From positions 1 through 10,686 of the forward strand of contig CALKYK010000059.1 of assembly GCA_938003715.1 (NCBI GenBank): DNA of 10,686 bases, read 5' to 3'. The position numbers and the translations under genes were made by a program. Numbering within the stretch: the first letter of the stretch is position 1; every line of letters begins with the position of its first letter. Of this stretch, positions 1-7,700 are shown in pieces. The DNA is from an uncultured Gammaproteobacteria bacterium. GTDB lineage: Bacteria; Pseudomonadota; Gammaproteobacteria; Steroidobacterales; Woeseiaceae. The notes beneath the pieces were generated by a model that saw nothing but the letters and a program-made list of their open reading frames with translations, was not told where the DNA came from and ran no database searches.

Positions 1-2
1 CT

Positions 3-170
3 GAAATGGAACAGTGCCCGGACATCATCCAGAGAATCCTGCAAACGGTAAAGCAGCACGGCGACACGACATACGCAAGTCACGCCGCGAAACGAGACGA
101 GTTTCGCACGGAGATAAAGGAAATCGCCGTGACATTCCCGATACCCGGCTACGTCCTCGGTAGCACCTGA
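3..170 (+). CDS. C-terminal fragment of a probable serine hydroxymethyltransferase-like PLP enzyme (5' end outside window)
   Basis: An open frame runs from the window edge to TGA at 168-170, giving 55 residues that begin EMEQCPDIIQRIL and end FPIPGYVLGST. The layout matches the last part of SHMT (GlyA fold type I): an E-M-x-x-I-A-x-L-I-x-x-VL-like helix, then a charged helix (here RDEFRTEIKEIA), then an aromatic-Pro ending comparable to the RYPVY end of E. coli GlyA. SHMTs interconvert serine and glycine with tetrahydrofolate. Relatives inside NRPS clusters make alpha-methylserine or beta-hydroxy amino acids. The stop lies only 5 bases before the ATG of the next NRPS gene, so the two are probably cotranscribed and perhaps translationally coupled. 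The catalytic lysine and PLP site lie outside the window. The family call rests on a short tail and is tentative; the existence of a coding end here is more certain than its identity. Confidence 0.5.
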   Translation, partial: EMEQCPDIIQRILQTVKQHGDTTYASHAAKRDEFRTEIKEIAVTFPIPGYVLGST

Positions 171-175
171 GCACA

Positions 176-3100
176 ATGCCCTCTCGCAAGAAATCCGCCG
201 GCGGCGCGGCGGCGTTGTCGGCAGAAAGACGAAAGTTGATGCAGAAGATGCTGCGGTCGCGTGGCATCGGCCGGGAAACAGCGGAAGCTGGTCGCACCAT
301 CATGCCCGCCGCATCGCGGCCGGCGCCGCTGTCGTTCGCCCAGGAACGGCTGTGGTTCCTCGAGCAAATGACGCCCAACAGCTCGGCCTACGTGTTCACG
401 AACATCGTGCGAATTTCCGGACCGCTGGATCCGAACGTTCTTCACCGCGCCTTCGAGGAACTGGTCAATCGACACGAAAACCTGCGGACCGCTTTTCGCG
501 AGGTCGACGGAGAACTCAGGCAGGTTGTCGTTCCGAGCCTTTCACTGCCACATCATTTCGACGACCTGTCGACGCTGCCGGACCAGGAAAAAGAGGACCG
601 CCTCGAGCGTATAGCCGAATCTCAGTCCCGCCTCCCGTTCGACCTGACCGAGCCGCCTCTCCTGCGACTTCACTACGCCAGACTTCAGAAGCACGAAATT
701 GCAGTAGTTCTGACGATACATCACATCGTTTACGACGGCTGGTCGCTGAGTATTCTTTTCAGGGAACTCGACCAGCTATACCGAACGATCGAGAACGACC
801 GCGAGATGCCTCCTCCGCCGCTCGAGATCCAGTACTCGGATTTCGCCGCCTGGCAGCGGACGGCAATCGAATCACCCGCCTACGTCAAGCAGCTCGAATA
901 CTGGAAAAATACGCTCGCGACCCTGCCTCCGACTCTGCAACTGCCCACCGATCGACCCCGGCCGTCCAAAATGGACTATTCTGGACGCCTCGCCAGGTTT
1001 TCGCTTTCTCCCGCGTTGAGCAAGCACCTGCGCGCCCTAGCCAAACGCGAGGGGTGTACGCAATACACCGTGCTCCTGTCGGCATTCTACGTCCTCCTGA
1101 ATCGGTACTGTGACGAACACGACCTCGCCGTCGGCACACCCGTGGCGAATCGCACGCTGCGAGAGCTGGAGGCGTTGATCGGTTTTTTCGTCAACACGCT
1201 GGTAGTCCGCACCGACCTGAGCGGCAATCCGACGTTCAGCGAATTGATTGAAAGGGTCCGTCGCAGTACGGATGGTGCGCTCTCGAACCAGGATTATCCT
1301 TTTGATCGGCTCGTTGATGTCATTCAGCCGCGCCGGCTGACAAACCAGAACCCCATTTTTCAAACGATGTTTGCGTTCCAGAATACGCCGGCCGTGGTCG
1401 ATCGTATCGGAGATGCATCGATTGCAATCGAGGAATTCGACAACCATACGGCGGTCTTCGACCTCACTCTGAATCTCTACGAAGTCGACGAACAAATTAG
1501 CGGCTATTTCGAGTACTCGACCGAGTTGTTCGAAGCGGAATCGATTTCGCGAATGATCGAATCGTACAGGATCCTCCTTGAACATTGCGTCCGCGACCCG
1601 GAGACGGCTATTGACAGCCTGGAAATTCTCCCCGAATCGGATCGGACCCTCATCTACGAGTCGGGTTCGACCCTTCCGAGCAGTACGGTTCCCGACCAGT
1701 CAATCCTCGATCAGTTTCACGATGTCGTCACTGACAATCCCCTTGCAACAGCCATTACAGCCGGGAGCAGGACAGCAACCTTTGCCGAGTTGAATGCTGC
1801 CGCCAACGCGGTGGCAAAACAGTTGGTTGCCAGCGGTATACAGCCGAATCAATTTGTCGGTATTTGTCTGCCGCGATCATTCGAGATGTTCGCGGCAATT
1901 TTGGGCGTCATGAAATCCGGCGCCGCGTACCTACCCCTCGATCCGGGTTACCCCGAATCCAGACTGACGTTTATGCTCGAAGATTCGACGGCCAGGGTTC
2001 TGATCACCGCGAGGAACGTCAAGCTGCCCGATGCAGCCGAAAAAATCCTGCACTTCAATATCGATGAGATGATTCGCCATGCCGAATTGGATGAGTCCGA
2101 AGTGCACCCACTGACGATTGCACGTCAACCCGATGATCTTGCCTATGCGATCTACACTTCGGGATCGACGGGCATGCCGAAAGCAGTGCTGATTTCAAAC
2201 CGGAACCTTTCACATTCGAATTCTTCGCGCATCCAGTATTTTCGTGACCCGGTCGAGTCGTTCCTTTTGATGTCGTCATTCGCATTCGACAGTTCCATTG
2301 CAGGAATCTTCTGGACGCTCTGCACCGGTGGAAACCTGGTCTTGCCGGCGGATGGGCAGGAGCGCGATGTTTTCGAGATCAGCCAACTAGTCAAGACGCA
2401 GGCCATTACACACGTACTGTGCCTGCCGACGCTCTACTCCCTTCTGCTCGAAAGCTCGAAACGATCCGATCTTGGTTCGCTTCGAGTCGTATGTGTTGCA
2501 GGCGAAGAATGCTCTGCCAACCTCGTGCGCAAGCATTTCGAGCAGCTGCCGCATACTGCGCTCTACAACGAGTACGGTCCGACCGAATGCACTGTCTGGA
2601 GCACCGTGCACAAGTTTTCGCCGGACGAAGATCCCGAATACGTACCGATAGGCCGCGCAATACCGAATTCGCAGGTCTTCGTGCTCGATTCGAGACGACG
2701 AATTGTGCCAGTCGGCGTCCCCGGCGAGCTGCACATCGGCGGAAACGGAGTTGCTGTGGGCTACCTGGATCGAGCCGACCTCACCGAGCAGCGATTCGTC
2801 GAGTTAAGGCTGGAGGACGGAATCGCGCGGCGCGTATATCGAACCGGCGATCTTGTCAGGATGCACAATGATGGAAATCTTGAGTTTCTGGGTCGAATCG
2901 ACGGCCAGGTCAAGATCAGCGGGTACCGAATCGAGCTCGGCGAAATCGAAAACGCCGTACTGGAAACCTCTCTCACGAGCAGCTGCGCCGTCGTTCCTGT
3001 CCAGAATGACGCAGGAGACTGGCAACTGGTCGCCTATGTCGTCTCGAAGAGCAGTATCGGCGACGAAGTCAAGAGCAGACTGAAGGCGACTTTACCCGCA

Positions 3101-3577
3101 TACATGGTTCCGACCGAGTTCGTCGCCATGCCCGAGCTGCCACTGACGCCGAACGGCAAAATCGATCGAAATGCCCTGCCGTCTGTCGCGAATACCGACA
3201 CACCCGCCAACCGGGCTATCGTCGAGCCCCGGACTGACGTACAAAAAGCACTCGCCCTGATGTGGCAAAAACTGCTTGGGCGCAGTCCCATCGGTATTGA
3301 TGACAATTTCTTCGAGATCGGCGGCAATTCATTGTCAGCTACTCGTTTTATAGGCCGGGTCTTCGAGTCGTTCGACATTCGTGTACCGGTTCGATTCGTT
3401 TTCGATTACCCGACGCTCGGACAGTTTTCCGATGCACTGGCAAATGCCGCGGGCAATGAGATTCGTCAACTGGAACGAACGGCAGAACTGATCCTGCAGA
3501 TCGAAAACATGTCGGAAAGCGAAATCGACCAGTCACTGCAGTCTCGGGTCGACAGAAGGGCGAGCGACAGTGCGTAA
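176..3577 (+). CDS. Non-ribosomal peptide synthetase, single elongation module (C-A-PCP)
   Basis: This 1133-residue cytosolic NRPS condenses an upstream thioester-bound chain with the amino acid it activates. A short basic/helical leader (1-45) precedes the condensation domain (about 52-480). C-domain motifs are SFAQERLW at 53-60, HHIVYDGW at 182-189 (second His catalytic), YSDFAAWQ, IGFFVNTLVVR at 335-345 and NQDYPFD, most like the L-to-L class. The adenylation domain (about 483-1005) has YTSGSTGMPK (660-669), NEYGPTE (798-804), YRTGDL, QVKISGYRIELGEIE and NGKIDR with K995. The carrier domain (about 1020-1090) has DNFFEIGGNS, with S1052 as the phosphopantetheine site. A tail at about 1100-1122 (AELILQIENMSESEIDQSL) is typical of NRPS chains that end after a carrier domain and hand over to another protein. 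There is no epimerase or thioesterase. ATG 176 is the first ATG after an in-frame TAG at 161-163; no clear Shine-Dalgarno is seen, fitting coupling to the upstream gene. Confidence 0.96.
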   Translation: MPSRKKSAGGAAALSAERRKLMQKMLRSRGIGRETAEAGRTIMPAASRPAPLSFAQERLWFLEQMTPNSSAYVFTNIVRISGPLDPNVLHRAFEELVNRHENLRTAFREVDGELRQVVVPSLSLPHHFDDLSTLPDQEKEDRLERIAESQSRLPFDLTEPPLLRLHYARLQKHEIAVVLTIHHIVYDGWSLSILFRELDQLYRTIENDREMPPPPLEIQYSDFAAWQRTAIESPAYVKQLEYWKNTLATLPPTLQLPTDRPRPSKMDYSGRLARFSLSPALSKHLRALAKREGCTQYTVLLSAFYVLLNRYCDEHDLAVGTPVANRTLRELEALIGFFVNTLVVRTDLSGNPTFSELIERVRRSTDGALSNQDYPFDRLVDVIQPRRLTNQNPIFQTMFAFQNTPAVVDRIGDASIAIEEFDNHTAVFDLTLNLYEVDEQISGYFEYSTELFEAESISRMIESYRILLEHCVRDPETAIDSLEILPESDRTLIYESGSTLPSSTVPDQSILDQFHDVVTDNPLATAITAGSRTATFAELNAAANAVAKQLVASGIQPNQFVGICLPRSFEMFAAILGVMKSGAAYLPLDPGYPESRLTFMLEDSTARVLITARNVKLPDAAEKILHFNIDEMIRHAELDESEVHPLTIARQPDDLAYAIYTSGSTGMPKAVLISNRNLSHSNSSRIQYFRDPVESFLLMSSFAFDSSIAGIFWTLCTGGNLVLPADGQERDVFEISQLVKTQAITHVLCLPTLYSLLLESSKRSDLGSLRVVCVAGEECSANLVRKHFEQLPHTALYNEYGPTECTVWSTVHKFSPDEDPEYVPIGRAIPNSQVFVLDSRRRIVPVGVPGELHIGGNGVAVGYLDRADLTEQRFVELRLEDGIARRVYRTGDLVRMHNDGNLEFLGRIDGQVKISGYRIELGEIENAVLETSLTSSCAVVPVQNDAGDWQLVAYVVSKSSIGDEVKSRLKATLPAYMVPTEFVAMPELPLTPNGKIDRNALPSVANTDTPANRAIVEPRTDVQKALALMWQKLLGRSPIGIDDNFFEIGGNSLSATRFIGRVFESFDIRVPVRFVFDYPTLGQFSDALANAAGNEIRQLERTAELILQIENMSESEIDQSLQSRVDRRASDSA
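1630..3190 (+). other. Adenylation domain of module 1, specificity unassigned (code D-S-A-L-C-A-E-V-W-K)
   Basis: Aligning by hand to GrsA gives these pocket residues: D705 (position 235), S706 (236), A709 (239), L748 (278), C773 (299), A775 (301), E799 (322), V807 (330), W808 (331) and K995 (517). The Asp that binds the alpha-amino group and the A10 Lys are both present, so an alpha-amino acid is expected. I do not recognise the combination as a standard proteinogenic code. The small residues at 236 and 239 and the acidic residue at 322 could suit a polar or positively charged side chain, but that is inference. The A3 loop reads TSGSTGMPKAV where TSGSTGxPKGV is usual; the Lys is kept. The domain looks functional. 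Confidence 0.8.
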
Positions 3578-3679
3578 TCGCCGTTTGTTAACGTATTCGC
3601 ACTTTGCTTGCTCCGCCGGTTCGGCAGCTGGCATGGACAACCGTCGTATTCCGAACGCAACCGAATCGGGAAACGTGGC

Positions 3680-4627
3680 ATGACGGCGCGACAAAAAATA
3701 TTTGTCATCGGTGCACGACGCAGCGGCACGACGTGGACCCTGTCCCTGCTCTCTCAACACCCGAGTATCGTTGGCGTTTTGCATACAAACTTTATTCGCG
3801 CACTGCGTGACCTCAATGCCTGGTGGGAGCGAAGCGATCCGTACCACAATACGGTGCTGTTGGCCGACGATGAGGTCGACAACCTGCGTAAACACATTAC
3901 AGAAGACGAATTCTACCGGCTGCTGCGTCAGGTCTGTGATGCAGTATTGGACAAGGCATTTATCGCCAAACCGACGGCACAATACCTGGTCGAATCGCAA
4001 CCGGAAAATATCGAATATCTCCCGCTCATTCGACGCATGTATCCCGATGCACGGATTCTGCACGTCATTCGCGATCCGCGAGCTGTCTACTCATCGTGGA
4101 AGGCGGCAGCACGTACCTGGTCGTCTCGCAATGTTTTTGGCGCCAATCCGGTCCGCTTCTGCCACCGCTGGCGCAGGGAAATCGAGGCGGCAAAGCGCTT
4201 CAGTTCTGACAGCGAAACCTATCGCGTCATCCGATACATGGACCTGAAGGACTTCGGACCCGACGTACTGCTTGAGTTGTACGACTGGCTGGGCCTTCCG
4301 CGAGACAAAGAGCTTGCGAAGGCATCGATTGATGCGTGCGACATGCAGCGCATGCGGAAGCGAAAGATAATGCCGGATGGCTTTTTTCGCAGTGGAAGGA
4401 AGACCGGCTGGAAATCAGAGCTTGGGAAATCCGAGATAAAGTGTATCGAGTATCTGTTGCATGACCTGATGGAAGAATTCGGTTACGAACGGACAGCCGC
4501 AACCGGCTCACCGCAAAAACCTTTTGTCGTCAGGAAATACGAATTTTTGCGCCGCGCTTTTCATGTACTCCAGAGGATCGCGCCGAGGCGATTTGCCGAT
4601 TTCCTGAAACGATCATATGTGGGGTAG
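3680..4627 (+). CDS. PAPS-dependent sulfotransferase (NRPS tailoring)
   Basis: The 315-residue product transfers a sulfo group from 3'-phosphoadenosine-5'-phosphosulfate (PAPS) to a hydroxyl or amine. The 5'-phosphosulfate loop is GARRSGTTW at residues 11-19, preceded by a beta strand (KIFVI). The 3'-phosphate motif is VIRDPRAVYSSW, with R131 and S139 spaced as in SULT enzymes (Arg plus 8 to Ser). YRVIRYMDL follows, the usual strand with an Arg. A GRKTGW segment ending at W244 resembles the KxGxxGxW cofactor loop, and the chain ends in the family's amphipathic helix (IKCIEYLLHDLMEEFGYE). No signal peptide or membrane segment is seen, so it should act in the cytosol on a free or carrier-bound intermediate. 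ATG 3680 was chosen because the P-loop then starts at residue 11, as usual, and GGGA at 3668-3671 sits 8 bases upstream. An in-frame TTG at 3608 would add 24 unconserved residues. The acceptor cannot be told from sequence. Confidence 0.9.
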   Translation: MTARQKIFVIGARRSGTTWTLSLLSQHPSIVGVLHTNFIRALRDLNAWWERSDPYHNTVLLADDEVDNLRKHITEDEFYRLLRQVCDAVLDKAFIAKPTAQYLVESQPENIEYLPLIRRMYPDARILHVIRDPRAVYSSWKAAARTWSSRNVFGANPVRFCHRWRREIEAAKRFSSDSETYRVIRYMDLKDFGPDVLLELYDWLGLPRDKELAKASIDACDMQRMRKRKIMPDGFFRSGRKTGWKSELGKSEIKCIEYLLHDLMEEFGYERTAATGSPQKPFVVRKYEFLRRAFHVLQRIAPRRFADFLKRSYVG

Positions 4628-4712
4628 TCGCCTCGAACCGGCTTTCCAAACGCGGCGAAGTCAATTCTTGTTTTTGCCGATTCAAACTCTGTCGAACGAC
4701 TGACGAAGCGGA

Positions 4713-7700
4713 ATGAATCTAGAGGATAAAAAAGCCGAACTTTTGAAGGCGCTGCGGTCCGGAGAGAATCTGACCGATTCTGCTACTCGCGTCTCGCGAA
4801 TCGATCGAGTCCCCGGCGCGGACTATCCTTTGACTTATGCGCAGGAGCAGCTGTGGACGATCGACCGTCTGTTCCCGGGCACCTGTGTCTACTCGATACC
4901 GACGGCGCTGCGCCTCGAGGGTGACCTGAGGCTGGACTTCCTGCAACGCGCCTTTGACGACCTTGTCCGCAAGCACGAGGCCCTGCGCTGCAACTTTCGC
5001 GAGTCGGATCGAGGGCCGGCATGCGTGGTCAATGAAACATCCACGCTCGAAATCACGGTGAGCGACGCTCCCGAACTGTCGGATGTCACCATCTCCAGAG
5101 AATTGCAGCGCTACATTCAACAACCTTTCGATCTGGAAACCGACAGCCTCATTCGCGCTCATCTGCTCAGACTGCCTGATGACTCGAGCATTCTGCTCAT
5201 CGTGACGCACCATATCATCAGTGACGGATGGTCTGTTCACGTCCTGCTTCGCGACCTGGCTCACTTCTACAATCGTGCCGCGAACAACGACGAATCAAAT
5301 TTTCACGATTCCGATCACTCGCTGTCCTGTCAAATGGTGGATTTCGCGGACTGGCAGCGCCAAAACCTCGAGACTCCGGCCGCTGCGAAATCGCTTGCCT
5401 ACTGGAAATGCGAACTTTCGGGAGACCTGCCCGTCAGTCGCTTGCCGACGGATCGGCCTCGCCCGTCGAGATTGACGGTCGATGGCAATTACCTCGAACG
5501 GGACATGCCAACCGGGCTGACCGAATCTGTCAAGGCACTTGCGCGGCGACTGGACGTTACCCAATTCGTCCTGTTGTATGCGACGTTTTTGGTCCTGCTG
5601 CAAAAGTATTCCGCGGCGAAGGACTTTGTCATCGGCACTCCGGTCAGCAGCAGACGTCAGCGTGAACTCGAGAACGTCGTCGGTTTTTTTGTCGAAACTT
5701 TGGCTTTGAGATCGACGCTCGAACCCGATACCGCCTTTTCCGAGTTTGTGCGGTCGACAAAGGATTCGGTCCTGACTGCGTTTGACAACGCCGACATCCC
5801 GATTTCACTGCTACTCGAGGATCTCGACATCGATCGGGATTTGAGCCTGAACCCCATTTTCCAGGTAATGTTTGCTGTCCAGAACGTTCCGCCGCCGTCC
5901 TTCGAACTCGACGGAATCGTCGCAACCGAAGTCGCGCACGATCAGATTCATACAAAAACGTCGAAGGTCGACCTGAGCTTCATCGTCAACGAACACGAAA
6001 GCGGCCTCGGTATTGCCATCGAATACAACACCGGCCTGTACGACAGGGAATCAGTCAAACAACTTCTCGATCACTACGTGATCCTGTTACAAAATATCGT
6101 TGATTCGCCGGATTCGGCGGTCGCATCGCTGACATGCCTTGGCGATTCGGAACGACGCTTCTTGCTGGATGAGCTAAACGATACGGTATCGCCGCTTGCC
6201 GACGATCTCTTCGTTCCTGAACTCGTAGTCGACCAGTGCCGTGAGACACCTGACGCAATCGCCATTGTGTCGGATTTGGAACAAATAACATATGCCGAAC
6301 TCGAGCGGCGATCTGCTGCGATCGCCGGATTGTTATACGAACGAGGCACGAAGTCCGGTGACGTCGTCGCCGTACAGATGCCGCGATCGCCGAATCTTGT
6401 CGCGGCGCTCCTGGCAATTCTCCGTATCTGTGCCGCGTATCTGCCAATTGATCCGGCCACGCTCCGCCTGCGTCTTCAGGTCATGCTCGAGGACTCGGGC
6501 GCAACCGCGCTGATATCCAGCAAGACGATTCTCGGCTCCGATTTCACAGATGCGTCAATCGTGCAGTTTATTGAGTGCGACGATCGCTTCGATCACGACG
6601 TTGGCGATGTCGAAATCAAGGCGGCCCTCAGCCCGTCGTCCGGCGCCTACCTGATCTATACCTCCGGATCGACGGGAACGCCAAAAGGCGTTCCGATTCA
6701 CCATCGGGGCCTGCTCAACCTGGTGCGCTGGCATCAGCGCGCCTATGGCGTTTCGGCCGGCGACAGGGCGACATCACTTGCCGGTCTGGGTTTCGACGCA
6801 TCGGTCTGGGAGCTCTGGCCTTACCTGTCGGCCGGCGCGAGCATTTATCTCGGCAACGACGAGGTTCGGTTGTCGCCATCTACACTGGCAGACTGGTATG
6901 CCCAGCATCGAATAACGATAAGCTTTCTTCCAACGCCGTTAGCAGAAGCGTTTTTGCGGGACTTTACGAGCGATGAAACCGAACTCAAGTTCCTGCTGAC
7001 CGGTGGCGACAAACTGCGCCAGTATCCGTCTCGGACGCTGCCTTTCAAACTCGTCAATCACTACGGTCCGACGGAGAACACGGTAGTCACCACCTGTTGT
7101 GACGTTCCAGGCGGCAAACGCGATGAAGCTGCGCCCCCGATCGGCCAGCCGATAGACAATACGAAGATTTATATCCTCGACGAAATGCTGCAACCGGTTC
7201 CGCGCGGCGCTCGCGGGCAGCTCTATATCAGCGGTGTCGGACTCACCAGCGGTTACCTGAACAACCCGGGACTCACGGCCGCCCGATTCCTCGACAACCC
7301 GTACGGCAAAGGCGAATTCGATACGATATATGCGACGGGGGACGTCGTTCGCCTGAACAGGGACAACCAGGTCGAGTTTCTCGAGCGCACCGACTTTCAG
7401 GTCAAGATTCGTGGGTACCGGATCGAACTGGGTGAGATCGAGTCGGTGCTGATTTCGCATCCGCAGGTGGTACAGGCGGCGGTCGTTGTGGTCAATGGAC
7501 CTGACGGCCAGACGCCGCACTCGCTTGCCGGATTTTTCAAAGTCGAACAGAACGGTGCGGCATCCACTGACGATATTCGACATTTCCTCATGCAGAGCCT
7601 GCCGGAATATATGGTTCCGGGCTTTTTGCAGGAGGTTGCCGATTTTATTCTGACGCCGAACGGCAAGATCGATCGCGCCGCGCTTCCGGTCCCTGAAGTT

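Noticed and set aside
3614..3626. Small inverted repeat GCCG-GTT-CGGC between the first NRPS and the sulfotransferase
   Set aside because: The stem is only 4 base pairs and no T-run follows, so it is not a credible terminator. The genes are probably cotranscribed.
3608..3679. Upstream TTG start extending the sulfotransferase by 24 residues
   Set aside because: The added residues are basic and unlike the family. ATG 3680 has a GGGA at a good distance and puts the P-loop at the usual place.
4628..4712. Possible promoter or terminator in the 85-base gap before the second NRPS
   Set aside because: I could not find a convincing -35/-10 pair or a stem with a T-run. The stretch CTTGTTTTTGCC has no stem next to it.
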